64,000 nt of DNA from JAIBJN01 sp963811635 (GCA_963811635.1 CAWESB010000015.1:124001-188000); one strand, 5' to 3'; shown: positions 10,291 to 19,412, numbered from the stretch's first letter. A program made the numbers and translations. Notes: generated by a model from the letters alone, not told the origin.

Positions 10291-10748
10291 TCCCGGGGAT
10301 CCAGATCCTCCCGCTCCGGTACTTCTCCGACGAGCGCGGCTGGTTCGTGGAGGCACGGCGCGAGAGCCTGCTGCCGCACCAGACCCTGCAGACCAACGTC
10401 TCCTTCTCCCGGAAGGGCGTCATCCGCGGGCTGCACTACCACGAGCGCGGCCAGGACGACCTCTTCGCGTGTCTCACCGGGACGGCGCGGGTGGTCGTCC
10501 TGGATCGCGAGAGCGGCGAGACCTTCAGCCTCGACATCGGCGAGGACAACCCGGTCGCCGTCTACGTCCCCGGCCAGCACGCGCACGGATTCGAGGCGCT
10601 CACGGACCTCCTCTTCTGCTACCACGTCACCCGCGAGTACGACCCCGCCGACCCCGACGAGCAGGGGATTTCTTGGGACGACCCGCGCGTCAAGCATCTG
10701 TGGAGCACGGACACTCCGATCCTGTCGGAGCGGGACGCGTCCTCCTAA
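10287..10748 (+). CDS. rmlC: dTDP-4-dehydrorhamnose 3,5-epimerase-like protein
   Basis: Cupin-fold epimerase converting dTDP-4-keto-6-deoxyglucose to the L-lyxo form in dTDP-L-rhamnose synthesis. The 153-residue length is a little short for RmlC. FSDERGWFVE, the core RGLHYHERGQDDL carrying the catalytic His (family form RGLHYQ), and the product-side FCYHVTREYDP with the conserved Tyr are all present. The GTG start overlaps the rmlA stop, so it is translationally coupled. Its 3' end overlaps the likely rmlD start by about 49 bases in another frame. A 3-epimerase-only relative is possible but the full pathway context argues for RmlC. Confidence 0.9.
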   Translation: MIPGIQILPLRYFSDERGWFVEARRESLLPHQTLQTNVSFSRKGVIRGLHYHERGQDDLFACLTGTARVVVLDRESGETFSLDIGEDNPVAVYVPGQHAHGFEALTDLLFCYHVTREYDPADPDEQGISWDDPRVKHLWSTDTPILSERDASS

Positions 10749-11515
10749 CGGGGGCCGGCGGCCAGCTCGGAACCGCCCTGCGCGAGGCGTTCCCGGATGC
10801 CGACGCCCGCACGCGCTCCGAGCTCGACGTCACCGCTCCGCCGGCGCTCGGCTACGTGCCGGGCCTCGTCCTCCATGCCGCCGCCTGGACCGACGTGGAC
10901 GGCGCCGAGGCCGACGAGGCGGCCGCGCTCCGTGCGAACGTCGAGGGAACGCGGAACGTCGTCGGGCTCGGGGCTCCGGTCGTCTACTACTCCTCCGACT
11001 ACGTCTTCGACGGCACGAAGCGGGAGCCGTACGTCGAGTCCGACGCGCCGGCGCCGCTCGGCGCCTACGGCCGCTCGAAGCTCCTCGGAGAGCAGGAGGT
11101 GCAGGTGGGCTGGGTCGTCCGCAGCTCGTGGCTCTTCGGCTGGACCGGCCACAACTTCGTCCGCACGATGCTCCGCCTGGGCGCCGAGCGGGACGAGGTG
11201 AGCGTCGTCGACGACCAGCGCGGCTCGCCCACCTACGTCGGCCACCTCGCCGAGGCGACCCGGGAGGTGGTCACGCTCCCGGGAGGCGTCTGGCACGTGG
11301 CCGCGGACGGCGACTGCACCTGGGCGGAGTTCGCGGCGGCGGTCTTCGAGGAGGCGGGCCTCGACTGTCGGGTCAACCCGATCTCGACCGCCGAGCTCGG
11401 CCGCCCGGCGCCCAGGCCCGCGTACTCGGTGCTGCGCAGCGAGCGGGAAGGCGCCCCGCGGGTCCCGCACTGGCGTGAGGGCCTGCGCGAGTGCCTGGGC
11501 CGCCTGGGCGTGTGA
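10700..11515 (+). CDS. rmlD: dTDP-4-dehydrorhamnose reductase
   Basis: Last enzyme of dTDP-L-rhamnose synthesis, reducing the 4-keto group with NAD(P)H. It is a 271-residue SDR with the dinucleotide motif LLTGAGGQLG near residues 15-24, AAWTDVDGAE, SSDYVFDG, and the catalytic YGRSK (YxxxK). The C-terminal part has the RmlD-specific RPAYSVL. No ATG or GTG lies close to the Rossmann strand; the nearest in-frame start is GTG at 10700, which overlaps rmlC by 49 bases, so the exact start is uncertain. The stop overlaps the GTG of the following phosphotransferase gene. Confidence 0.9.
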   Translation: MEHGHSDPVGAGRVLLTGAGGQLGTALREAFPDADARTRSELDVTAPPALGYVPGLVLHAAAWTDVDGAEADEAAALRANVEGTRNVVGLGAPVVYYSSDYVFDGTKREPYVESDAPAPLGAYGRSKLLGEQEVQVGWVVRSSWLFGWTGHNFVRTMLRLGAERDEVSVVDDQRGSPTYVGHLAEATREVVTLPGGVWHVAADGDCTWAEFAAAVFEEAGLDCRVNPISTAELGRPAPRPAYSVLRSEREGAPRVPHWREGLRECLGRLGV

Positions 11516-12389
11516 GCGTCCCGGCCGCGCTTGGCCGGTGGCGCGACGAGCCGGGCGGCGCCGAGTGGCTGGAGCGCCTGCCGCGGCTCGTCCGGGAGTG
11601 CGCCGAGTTGTGGTCCCTCCGCGTCGGTGAGCCCTATGCGGGCGGCAACGTCGCCTGGGTCGCTCCTGCGGACCTCCCTGACGGTACGCCCGCGGTGCTG
11701 AAGCTCAACTTCCCGGAGCGCGAAAGCGAGCGCGAGGCGGACGCGCTCGCATTCTGGGACGGCGAAGGCGCGGTGCGGCTCCTCGCCGAGGACGAGAGCC
11801 GCCGCGCGCTCCTCCTCGAGCGGTGCGAACCGGGGACGCAGCTCTGGGCCGAGCCGGACGGCGCGGCGACGATGAGCATTGCCGCGGGCGTGCTGCGCAC
11901 GCTCTGGCGCCCGCCTCCCGCGCGGGCCACCGCTTCCGGACCGTCGCCGACCTCGCCGCCGCCTGGGCCGACGAGCTGCCGCTCGCCTGGGAGCGGGACG
12001 GCCGTCCCTACGAGCGGGCGTTGCTGGACGAGGCGGTCGCGTTCCTGCGGGAGGCCGGGCCTTCCCAGGGCGAGCTCGTCGTCGCCCACCAGGACTTCCA
12101 CAGCGGCAACGTCCTCCGGGCCGTCCGCGAGCCCTGGCTCGCGATCGACCCGAAGCCGGTCGTCGGCGAGCGCGAGTTCGACACGGCCTCGCTCCTGCGC
12201 GACCGCCGCTGGGAGCTGCGAGCCGATCCGGATCCCGGGATGCGCATCCGCCGCCGCCTCGACCAGCTCGCGGCGGAGCTCGACCTCGACCGCGACCGCA
12301 TGCGCGGGTGGGGCATCGCCCATGCGCTGGCGTGGGACCCGGACGAGGAGATGCTCGCCTGCGCCCGTTGGCTGGCGGCTGTCCGCTAG
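11512..12389 (+). CDS. Aminoglycoside/hydroxyurea phosphotransferase family protein, broken by a one-base deletion
   Basis: Kinase-fold phosphotransferase of the APH(6)/streptomycin 6-kinase group. The N-terminal half reads from GTG at 11512 (GTGA overlap with rmlD) and contains NVAWVAPADLPDG and AVLKLNFPERESE. The C-terminal half reads in another frame from about 11922 and contains the catalytic loop AHQDFHSGNVL and the metal Asp in AIDPKPVVGE. One base is missing at about 11908-11922; restoring it joins LWRPPP to AGHRF, a natural junction for this family. All catalytic residues survive, so this may be an assembly error. Its role inside the rml operon is unclear; the native substrate may be a sugar or a cell-wall-related compound rather than a drug. 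Confidence 0.8.
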
Positions 12390-12430
12390 CCCCGCCCTCG
12401 GGTCCTTGTGGACTCTGCCTGCGGCGCGAC

Positions 12431-12436
12431 TACGAT
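12431..12436 (+). promoter_or_regulatory. TANNNT -10 box, leaderless-type, for rmlB
   Basis: TACGAT lies six bases before the GTG start at 12443, with no ribosome site. It suggests rmlB can be transcribed independently of the upstream rmlACD genes. Confidence 0.5.
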
Positions 12437-12442
12437 CTGGGC

Positions 12443-13429
12443 GTGCGGGTTCTCGTCACCGGCGGCTGCGGCTTCATCGGCAGCCATTTCGTCAGGCGCC
12501 TCGTCTCCGTCGGCGACGAGGTAGTCGTGCTCGACAAGCTGACCTATTCGGGCCGGAAGGAGAACCTCGTCGGCGTCGACTGCGAGCTCCAAGTCGGCGA
12601 CATCGCCGATCCCGACGCCGTCGCGCGGGCGGCGGAGGGGTGCAAGGCGATCGTCAACTTCGCCGCCGAGACGCACGTCGACCGGTCGATCCTGGGCGCC
12701 ACGGATTTCGGCCGCACGGAGTTCTTCGGGACGCAGGTGCTGCTCGAGGAGGTGCGGCGGACGGGGGTCCGCTACGTCCAGGTCTCGACCGACGAGGTCT
12801 ACGGCGACCTCGAGCACGGCGGCTCCGCCAAGGAGACAGACCCGGCCAACCCGTCGAGCCCCTACAGCGTCGCCAAGGCCGCGGGCGACCTGCACGTCCC
12901 CGCCTACGTCCGCACCTTCGACATCGACGCATCGATCACGCGCGGGTCGAACACCTACGGGCCGAACCAGTACCCGGAGAAGCTCGTGCCGCTCTTCGTC
13001 ACGAACGCGCTCGACGGCGAGCCGCTGCCCGTGTACGGGGACGGGCGCCAGATCCGCGACTGGCTGCACGTGGAGGATCATTGTGCGGGCGTCGAGTTCG
13101 TCCTCCGGGAGGGGCGTCCCGGTGAGACCTACAACGTCGGCGGCGGCAACGAGCGCGAGAACCTCGAGATCACGCAGCGGATCGTCGAGTTGACCGGGGC
13201 CGACCCGGCACTCGTCCGCCACGTGACCGACCGCCCGGGGCACGACCGCCGCTACTCGCTCGACTCGTCGAAGCTCCGCTCGCTGGGCTGGGAGCCGCGG
13301 CAGACGTTCGAGGAGGGCCTCGCGCAGACGGTCGAGTGGTACCGGGCGAACCGGTCCTGGTGGGAGCCGATCAAGTCCGGCGAGTACCTGGACTACTACC
13401 GCCGTCAGTACGCCGAGCGCCTGGCCTAG
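12443..13429 (+). CDS. rmlB: dTDP-glucose 4,6-dehydratase
   Basis: Second step of dTDP-L-rhamnose synthesis, making dTDP-4-keto-6-deoxyglucose with a bound NAD. The extended-SDR protein of 328 residues has VTGGCGFIGSHF at the N-terminus, AAETHVDRSI, the dehydratase-specific STDEVYGDL (Asp-Glu pair acting in dehydration), YSVAK as the catalytic Tyr/Lys, and the late motif NTYGPNQYPEKLVP. The GTG at 12443 was chosen because it begins directly at the Rossmann strand and follows a TACGAT box; the longer frame upstream belongs to the antisense or aph region. It converges with the kinase gene, the stops overlapping. Confidence 0.95.
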   Translation: MRVLVTGGCGFIGSHFVRRLVSVGDEVVVLDKLTYSGRKENLVGVDCELQVGDIADPDAVARAAEGCKAIVNFAAETHVDRSILGATDFGRTEFFGTQVLLEEVRRTGVRYVQVSTDEVYGDLEHGGSAKETDPANPSSPYSVAKAAGDLHVPAYVRTFDIDASITRGSNTYGPNQYPEKLVPLFVTNALDGEPLPVYGDGRQIRDWLHVEDHCAGVEFVLREGRPGETYNVGGGNERENLEITQRIVELTGADPALVRHVTDRPGHDRRYSLDSSKLRSLGWEPRQTFEEGLAQTVEWYRANRSWWEPIKSGEYLDYYRRQYAERLA

Positions 13430-14802
13430 TCCTTCCCAGGCTTGTCGCAGAGCGCCAGCGCCTCGTCGAGCTCCTCGCGCCCGCCCTGGAGGTGTTCGGA
13501 GCGCTTCAGGTGCTTCCGCGCCTCCTTGCACTCGCCCAGCTCGGCCTGCGTGCGGCCGAGGTTGTACTCCGCGTAGGCCTCGTAGCGGAAGTCGTCCGAG
13601 TACGTCCCCCGTAGGACGGGCACCGCGCGCTCGAGCAGCAGCAGCGCGTCCTGCCAGCGGCCCTCCTGCATCAAGGCGTACGCCTGGTCGTTGAGGGCCG
13701 CCGCCTCCTCGACGTCCAGCGGCCCTGAGGGGGCCGGCGCCTCCGGCGGCGCCGCCGTGATCGTCTGCACCACCGTGGTCGGCTGCCGCGCGACCGTCAC
13801 CTGCTGCGTCACGGTTTCGAGCTGCGGCGCCGAGGCGCGGGTCGGATCCCCGTCGCCGCGCGTGACGAGCGCCGCAGCGACCCCGCCGAGCGCCAGGAGC
13901 AGCGCGCCTGCGAGCGCGAGGGGAGCGAGCGGCCGCGCTCGCGGCCGTGCCGGCGACGGCGGCGGAGAAGCGGGACGCCTGCGAAGCGCGTCGGCCAGGG
14001 CGTCCACGAAGGCGCCGGCGGTCGGATACCGGTGGACGGGGCTCTTCGCGAGCGCCTTGGCGAACACCGCGTCGACCGTCGCCGGCAGTCCCGCGCCACG
14101 CTCGGACGCCGGCGGGACCGGCTCGTGGATATGGGCAGCCGCTTCGGCCGTCTCGGAGGTGCGCTCGAAGGGGCGCACGCCGGTGAGGAGCTCGTACGCG
14201 ACCACGGCGAGCGCATAGCGGTCGCTGGCAGCGGTCGTCTCGCGGCCGGACGCCTGCTCGGGCGCGAGGTAGCCGGCGGTCCCGAGGATGGTGCCCGGGG
14301 CGGTCATGCCCAGCGTGTCGTCCATCAGGCGCGCGATCCCGAAGTCGACGACCTGGAGCCGGTCGGAGGCGTCGAAGAGCAGGTTCGCCGGCTTGACGTC
14401 CCGGTGGACGACGCCGTGCGCGTGCGCGGCGTCCAGGGCCTCGGCGGCCTGCTCGAGCCAGGCGAGAGCATGCTCGGGCTCCACCGGCCTGCGGCGGGCG
14501 CGCTCGGCCAGGGTCCCGCCGGGCAGATACTCCATGACCGTGAAGGGGCGGCCGTTGTGCTCGCCGACGTCGAAGATCGTGACGACGTGCGGCTCCCCGG
14601 AGAGCCTGGCTGCGGTCAGCGCCTCGCGTCGGAACCGCTCCCGCAGCTCCTGCTCTTCGGCGAGCCGCTCCGCCAGGACCTTGACGGCTACCGTCCTCCC
14701 GAGCGTGCGGTCGCGGGCGAGGTAGATCTCGCCCATGCCGCCGCGGCCGATCAGGCGAGGCTTCTCGTACCGGCCGGGAAGAATCGATCCGTCAACCGCC
14801 AC
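13426..14802 (-). CDS. Membrane-anchored Ser/Thr protein kinase with extracellular TPR-like tail
   Basis: PknB-type receptor kinase of 458 residues. The kinase domain (about 10-270) has glycine loop GRGGMGEIYLA, catalytic Lys in VAVKVL, HRDVKPANLLF, DFGIARL and APEQASG, so it should be active. A Pro-rich juxtamembrane stretch leads to one transmembrane helix near 300-325. The outer part contains a Thr/Val-rich linker and a C-terminal TPR-like helical repeat (NDQAYALMQEGRWQDALLLL and a second copy ending at EHLQGG). The GTG at 14802 is preferred over the ATG at 14856 because AGGAGG lies six bases before it. It replaces the PASTA repeats of classical PknB, so the sensed ligand differs. Confidence 0.92.
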   Translation of the reverse strand: MAVDGSILPGRYEKPRLIGRGGMGEIYLARDRTLGRTVAVKVLAERLAEEQELRERFRREALTAARLSGEPHVVTIFDVGEHNGRPFTVMEYLPGGTLAERARRRPVEPEHALAWLEQAAEALDAAHAHGVVHRDVKPANLLFDASDRLQVVDFGIARLMDDTLGMTAPGTILGTAGYLAPEQASGRETTAASDRYALAVVAYELLTGVRPFERTSETAEAAAHIHEPVPPASERGAGLPATVDAVFAKALAKSPVHRYPTAGAFVDALADALRRRPASPPPSPARPRARPLAPLALAGALLLALGGVAAALVTRGDGDPTRASAPQLETVTQQVTVARQPTTVVQTITAAPPEAPAPSGPLDVEEAAALNDQAYALMQEGRWQDALLLLERAVPVLRGTYSDDFRYEAYAEYNLGRTQAELGECKEARKHLKRSEHLQGGREELDEALALCDKPGKD

Positions 14803-14912
14803 CCAGGACCTCCTACCGACCTTCGGTGCCGTCCAAACGTCGCATCCTTCAAGCAATCCTTACTGGGCTCACGTACCCTCAGTGTCGATAGGGGTCTGAG
14901 ACCGAAGCGGCT

Positions 14913-16526
14913 ATGCGTCGAGTTTTCCTTGCAGCGGTAGCGCTCGTCGTCGCACTCTCGTGCGCGGCGACGGCTCGCCCTGCCGCGACCTTCGCCATCC
15001 GCGGGCACGGATGGGGCCATGGCCTCGGCCTCGCCCAGTACGGGGCGTACGGCTACGCGCGGGACGACGGCCGCAACTTCCAGTGGATCATCGACCACTA
15101 CTACCCGGGCACTACTCTTGGGGCCGCTGGGGTCGGCCGGGTGAAGGTGCTTCTCACCGAGGGTGTCGGCCAAGTGTCGATCAGCTCGTCCGCCGGGTAC
15201 TCGGTCACGGACGCGAACGGGCACACGTACAACCTCACCGGGGCCCACGTGCTCCGGCCGAATCTGCGAATCGTCAGCGCCAACGGTCAGACCCGCACGC
15301 TCGTGGGCCCGGTCCGGTTCAATCCGGGCGGCAGCCCGCTCCGGGTCTCGGGGACTTCGTACCGCGGCCTGCTCCGCGTTCGGAACGAAGGCGGCCGGCT
15401 CTCGGTCGTCAACGACCTCGGCCTCGAGCAGTACGTCAAGGGCGTCGTCGCCCGCGAGATGCCGTCCTCCTGGCACCCCGAGGCGCTCAAGGCCCAGGCG
15501 GTGGTCGCCCGCACGTACGCGCTCGTCAGCCGGAAGACCGGCTCCTGGTTCAGCCTCTATGACGACACGCGGAGCCAGGTCTACGGCGGCGTCCCGGCCG
15601 AGACCGCGGCCACGAACGCGGCGGTCGGCGGGACGTCCGGCCAGGTCGTCCGCTCGGGCGGCGCCTTCGCGTGGACGTTCTACCACTCGACGTCCGGCGG
15701 CAAGACGGCGTCCCGTCTGGACGAGTGGGGGCCGCCTGCGATCCCGTACCTCGTCAGCGTCCCCGACGCGCACGACAGCATCTCGCCCCACCACAACTGG
15801 GGCCCCACCGATGCCGACAACGACTGCCCCAACGCGGGTCGCGATTGCGTCTGGACGGCGGCGGCGCTCAAGCGCGCCCTGGGCAGCCGGGCGCCGAACT
15901 CGATAGTCGACTTCGTGGTCACGGCGCGGAACAGCTCGAGCCGGGTGGCGACGGCCACCCTCTCGGGGCCGCCGGCGGCCAAGACGATCACGGGCGCGAC
16001 GCTTCGCTCGCTGCTCGGCCTTCGCTCTACGTGGTTCACGATCGGAACCGTGCGGCTGACCGGCGCCGGCTCGATCGCCAGGGGCCAGTCGCGGAAGCTG
16101 CACGCGCTCGCGCGGGCGATGCCGGGCGCAAAGCTGCAGAAGAAGGTCGGCACGGGAGCCTGGGTCAGCATGCGCGCAATCCAGGGCGCCGTGAACGTGA
16201 CGGTCAGGCCCACAGTGACGACCCTCTACCGGGTCTTCTCGCCGTCCGGGTCGACCGCGGCCGTGAAGGTGAGGGTGGGGCCGCAGCCACGTTTCGGCGT
16301 GGACCAGAGCTCGCGCGCGCTCAGCGGCACGTCGGAGCCGGGCGAGTCCGTGCAGGTCCAGCGGCTCGGCGCGAAGGGCGCGTGGGTCACCGTCGCGGTC
16401 GCCCTCGCCGACGAGGACGGAACCTGGCGGGCGGCCCTCCACGTGGTCCCGGGCCGGTACCGCGCCTACGTCTCCTCCGGAGGCGCAGTGGGCACGAGCC
16501 CCGAGCTCGCGGTCGTCGCGGGCTAG
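14913..16526 (+). CDS. Secreted SpoIID/LytB-domain protein
   Basis: A 537-residue exported protein with a signal peptide (about 1-26, ending ATARPA). The SpoIID domain follows: IRGHGWGHGLGLAQYGAYG near residues 30-48, LEQYVKGVVAREMPSSW near 175-190, ALKAQAVVARTYAL near 195-208, and GQVVRSGGAFAWTFYHSTSGG near 245-265. These match the lytic transglycosylase motif of SpoIID, including the conserved Glu in AREMP. A beta-rich C-terminal half (about 380-537) is likely a cell-wall or carbohydrate-binding region. In the absence of other sporulation genes here, a general peptidoglycan role is more likely than a spore role. It is divergent from the kinase gene, 110 bases apart. Confidence 0.87.
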   Translation: MRRVFLAAVALVVALSCAATARPAATFAIRGHGWGHGLGLAQYGAYGYARDDGRNFQWIIDHYYPGTTLGAAGVGRVKVLLTEGVGQVSISSSAGYSVTDANGHTYNLTGAHVLRPNLRIVSANGQTRTLVGPVRFNPGGSPLRVSGTSYRGLLRVRNEGGRLSVVNDLGLEQYVKGVVAREMPSSWHPEALKAQAVVARTYALVSRKTGSWFSLYDDTRSQVYGGVPAETAATNAAVGGTSGQVVRSGGAFAWTFYHSTSGGKTASRLDEWGPPAIPYLVSVPDAHDSISPHHNWGPTDADNDCPNAGRDCVWTAAALKRALGSRAPNSIVDFVVTARNSSSRVATATLSGPPAAKTITGATLRSLLGLRSTWFTIGTVRLTGAGSIARGQSRKLHALARAMPGAKLQKKVGTGAWVSMRAIQGAVNVTVRPTVTTLYRVFSPSGSTAAVKVRVGPQPRFGVDQSSRALSGTSEPGESVQVQRLGAKGAWVTVAVALADEDGTWRAALHVVPGRYRAYVSSGGAVGTSPELAVVAG

Positions 16527-17170
16527 CCCTCGAGGAGCTCTTCGGGCGGGACCTCTCGGATCTGCCGGGCCGGGTTCCCAACGACGACCGCGCGTGGCGG
16601 GACATCTCCGAGCACGACCGCACCTGCACCCACGAAGGCCTCCTCGCCGACCTCGATCCCCGGGAGCAGCACGGCCCCGCCGCCTACCCGCGCACCGCGG
16701 CGGATAGTCGGCCCCCTCATCAGCTCCAGGCGCTGCTCGGTCCGCCCCATGAAGTTGTCGTTGGTCGTGACGACGCAGGGGGCGATGAAGACGTCCTCCT
16801 CGAGCGTCGAGTAGGCGGTGACGTACGCGTTTGCCTGGATGCGGGTGCGCGCGCCGACGGTCGAGTCGTTCTCGACCACCGAGCCGCGGCCGACGACGAC
16901 GCCGTCCCCGAGGTCGCAGCGTTCGCGCACGCAGGCCTGGTCGCCGACGACGACGCCGCTCCCGAGCCGGCTGCCGGCGAAGACGACGGCGCAGGCCAGG
17001 ATCGCCGTGCCGTCCCCGACGACGAGCGGCGGGAGGCCCTCGCCGCTCGCGGTCGAGCGGGCGCCGAGGGTCGGCGGCTTGCCCACGACGGCGTTGTCAC
17101 CGATCACCACCCCCTCCCCGAGCACGGTCCCCGGGTAGACGACCGCGCTCTCGGCGATGAGAGCGCTCAA
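16523..17170 (-). CDS. Left-handed beta-helix acyltransferase (WbpD-like UDP-sugar N-acetyltransferase)
   Basis: Trimeric hexapeptide-repeat transferase, predicted to acetylate the 3-amino group of a UDP-2-acetamido-3-amino-uronate, as WbpD does. The 215-residue chain is almost entirely hexapeptide repeats (VVIGDN, VVVGDQ, VVVGRG and similar). It has an inserted loop with TTNDNFMGR where these enzymes bind substrate, and ends with the CoA-side motif VVVGNPARQIRE. The start is TTG at 17170, overlapping the TGA of the oxidoreductase gene (TTGA), which argues for translational coupling. It is the last gene of a four-gene operon. Substrate is inferred from operon partners. Confidence 0.85.
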   Translation of the reverse strand: MSALIAESAVVYPGTVLGEGVVIGDNAVVGKPPTLGARSTASGEGLPPLVVGDGTAILACAVVFAGSRLGSGVVVGDQACVRERCDLGDGVVVGRGSVVENDSTVGARTRIQANAYVTAYSTLEEDVFIAPCVVTTNDNFMGRTEQRLELMRGPTIRRGARVGGGAVLLPGIEVGEEAFVGAGAVVLGDVPPRAVVVGNPARQIREVPPEELLEG

Positions 17171-18159
17171 ACGCGTTCCCGCTCGAGCGACGCCTGGAGC
17201 TGCTCGAGGGTCCGCACGACGGCGAGCCCGTTGTGCGCCGCCGCCATACGGTCGCCGTTGCCGCGGGCGAGGCCGAGGAAGTGCTCGCACTCGAGGCGCA
17301 GCGGCTCGGCGTTGGGGACGCGCGGGCTGTACACGTCGCCGATGCGCGTGCTCCACTCGCCGTAGCTGCGGAGCGACGGCTCGGCGGCGCTGTCGTAGAC
17401 GGTGACCTTGCGGTCGAGCTCCATGTCGTCGAAGACCGCCATCTTGTCGGTGCCGACGACGGTCATCCGGCGCATCTTGTGCGGGTCGAGCCAGGAGAGG
17501 TGCATGTGCGCCGCCTTCCCCGACGGGAAACGGAGGTGACAGAAGACGACGTCCTCCACGCCCTCTTTCAGGAACGACTCTCCGCGCGCCAGCACCTCGG
17601 TCGGCTCCTCGCCGAGGAGGTAGAGGATGACCGAGAGATCGTGCACGCCCAGGCTCCAGAGCGCGTTCTCGTCGGGCCGGATCGTGCCGAGGTTCTGGCG
17701 GTTCCCGTAGACGTAGAGCACGTCGCCGAGCTCGCCGCCGTCGACGAGCTCTTTCAGCTTGAGGACACCGGGGTGGTAGAGGAGCAGGTGGCCGGGCATG
17801 AGCGCGAGGCCGCGCTCCTCCGCGAGTGCCACCAGGCTCTCGGCGTCCTCGGCTCCCATCGCCATCGGCTTCTCGACGAAGACGTGCTTGCCGGCGACGA
17901 GGGCGCGCCGCGCCAGCTCCGCGTGCGTCGGGACCGGCGTGGCGACGACCACCGCCTCGACCGCCTTGTCCTGCAGGAGCTCGTCGAAGGAGGTCGTCGC
18001 ACGGGCCGCCGGGTAGCGCGCGGCCGCCCCCGCGAGGCGCTCCTCGCTCGCGTCGCAGATCCAGGCTAGCCGGGCGAGCTCGTTGAAGTTGCGGGCGAGG
18101 TTGGATCCCCACGGCCCGAGGCCCGCCAGCCCGACGATCGGCGGCGTTAGAGCTTCCAT
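17167..18159 (-). CDS. Gfo/Idh/MocA oxidoreductase (WbpB-like UDP-amino-uronate 3-dehydrogenase)
   Basis: NAD-dependent oxidoreductase of 330 residues, expected to oxidise C3 of UDP-GlcNAcA to a 3-keto sugar ready for amination. The N-terminal Rossmann motif is GLAGLGPWGSNLARNF; VVATPVPTHAELA and the family-defining VFVEKPMAM (the EKP Lys) follow near residue 95. The C-terminal domain holds SLGVHDLSVILYLLG with the conserved His. The ATG at 18159 overlaps the 3' end of the dehydrogenase gene by 13 bases. In Pseudomonas the next enzyme is the aminotransferase WbpE; no such gene is next to this operon. Confidence 0.88.
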   Translation of the reverse strand: MEALTPPIVGLAGLGPWGSNLARNFNELARLAWICDASEERLAGAAARYPAARATTSFDELLQDKAVEAVVVATPVPTHAELARRALVAGKHVFVEKPMAMGAEDAESLVALAEERGLALMPGHLLLYHPGVLKLKELVDGGELGDVLYVYGNRQNLGTIRPDENALWSLGVHDLSVILYLLGEEPTEVLARGESFLKEGVEDVVFCHLRFPSGKAAHMHLSWLDPHKMRRMTVVGTDKMAVFDDMELDRKVTVYDSAAEPSLRSYGEWSTRIGDVYSPRVPNAEPLRLECEHFLGLARGNGDRMAAAHNGLAVVRTLEQLQASLERERV

Positions 18160-19412
18160 ACGCGGCCGTTCAGGCTCCCGTTCGAGCCCGTGGCGTTGCG
18201 GAAGTCGACGACGAGCTGCGCGCGGGCGGCGAGGTCGTCGTAGTCGATGCCCGAGTGCGCCGTGACGATGGCGACGCAGTCGGCCGCCTCGAGTGCCCCG
18301 TCCAGCGAGGCCGAGGACAGACCCTGTTCGGGCAGCTCCGGCACGTGCGGGTCGTAGTAGGAGACGACGGCGCCCTCGTCCCGCAGGAGCTCGACGAGCT
18401 TGAGTGCGGGCGATTCGCGCAGGTCGCCGACGTCGGCCTTGTACGCGACGCCCACGAGGTGCACCGAGCTCCCCTTCACCGACTTCTCGACCGAGTTGAG
18501 CGCCCGGGTGATCTTCTCCAGGCAGAAGTAGGGCATGTTCTCGTTGATCTTCCCGGCCAGCTCGATGAACTCGGTGTAGAAGTTGAACTCCCGGGCCTTC
18601 CAGGCGAGGTAGAAGGGGTCGACGGGGAGGCAGTGGCCGCCCAGGCCAGGGCCCGGCTTGAAGCTCATGAACCCGAACGGCTTCGTGGCGGCCGCGTCGA
18701 CGACCTCCCACACGTCCACGCGCATGCGGTCGCAGAGCTGCGCGAGCTCGTTGACGAGCGCGATGTTGACCGAGCGGAAAATGTTCTCCAGGAGCTTGGT
18801 CAGCTCGGCCGCCTCCGGCGAGGAGACGGCGATGACCGTGTCGAGAGCCCGTTCGTAGAGCTCGCAGGCGGCAGCCGAGCACGCCTCCGTGACGCCGCCG
18901 ACGATCTTCGGCGTCGTCTTCGTCGTCCAGTCGGTGCGGCCCGGGTCGACGCGCTCGGGCGAGAAGGCGAGGTGGAAGTCCGTCCCGACCTGGAGCCCGC
19001 CCGAGGCGAGGATCGGCAGTACCTCGTCGCGGGTCGTCCCCGGGTAGGTGGTCGACTCGAGCACGATGAGGTGGCCCGGCCGGAGCCGCTCTGCGATCTG
19101 CCTGACCGCGCCGAGGACGATCGAGAGGTCGGGCTCACGGTTGACCGAGAGCGGGGTCGGGAGCGCGATCAGGATCGAGTTGGCGTCGCGGAGGCTGTCG
19201 TAGTCGGTCGTTGCCGCGATCGCCCCCGACTCCACGAGGCGGGCGAGCTCCTCGGAGGGGACGTCCTCGATGTAGCTCTCGCCGCGGTTGAGGGCCGCGA
19301 CCCGGTCGGCGTCGACGTCGACCAGGAGCGCGCCGACGCCGGCCTCGGCGAAGACCTGGGCCAGCGGCACGCCGACGTAGCCGGCGCCGACGATGGCGAC
19401 TTCGTGCCTCAT
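18147..19412 (-). CDS. UDP-N-acetyl-hexosamine 6-dehydrogenase (WbpA/WecC-like)
   Basis: Oxidises the 6-OH of UDP-GlcNAc or UDP-ManNAc to the uronic acid in two NAD-dependent steps. The 421-residue protein has the three-part UDP-sugar dehydrogenase architecture: Rossmann start VAIVGAGYVGVPLAQ, LIALPTPL, AFSPERVDPGR with the catalytic Glu, middle-domain KLLENIFRSVNIALVNE, the catalytic Cys in GPGLGGHCLPVDPFYL, and C-terminal GVAYKADVGDLRESPAL. The ATG at 19412 is preferred over 19430 because it overlaps the epimerase stop (ATGA). GlcNAc versus ManNAc specificity cannot be set from sequence alone. Confidence 0.93.
   Translation of the reverse strand: MRHEVAIVGAGYVGVPLAQVFAEAGVGALLVDVDADRVAALNRGESYIEDVPSEELARLVESGAIAATTDYDSLRDANSILIALPTPLSVNREPDLSIVLGAVRQIAERLRPGHLIVLESTTYPGTTRDEVLPILASGGLQVGTDFHLAFSPERVDPGRTDWTTKTTPKIVGGVTEACSAAACELYERALDTVIAVSSPEAAELTKLLENIFRSVNIALVNELAQLCDRMRVDVWEVVDAAATKPFGFMSFKPGPGLGGHCLPVDPFYLAWKAREFNFYTEFIELAGKINENMPYFCLEKITRALNSVEKSVKGSSVHLVGVAYKADVGDLRESPALKLVELLRDEGAVVSYYDPHVPELPEQGLSSASLDGALEAADCVAIVTAHSGIDYDDLAARAQLVVDFRNATGSNGSLNGRVWKL

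Noticed and set aside
8407..10356. A 649-residue minus-strand open frame extending upstream of the lipoprotein
   Set aside because: The upper part is antisense to the macrodomain, rmlA and rmlC genes; only the lipoprotein signal peptide onward is coding-like.
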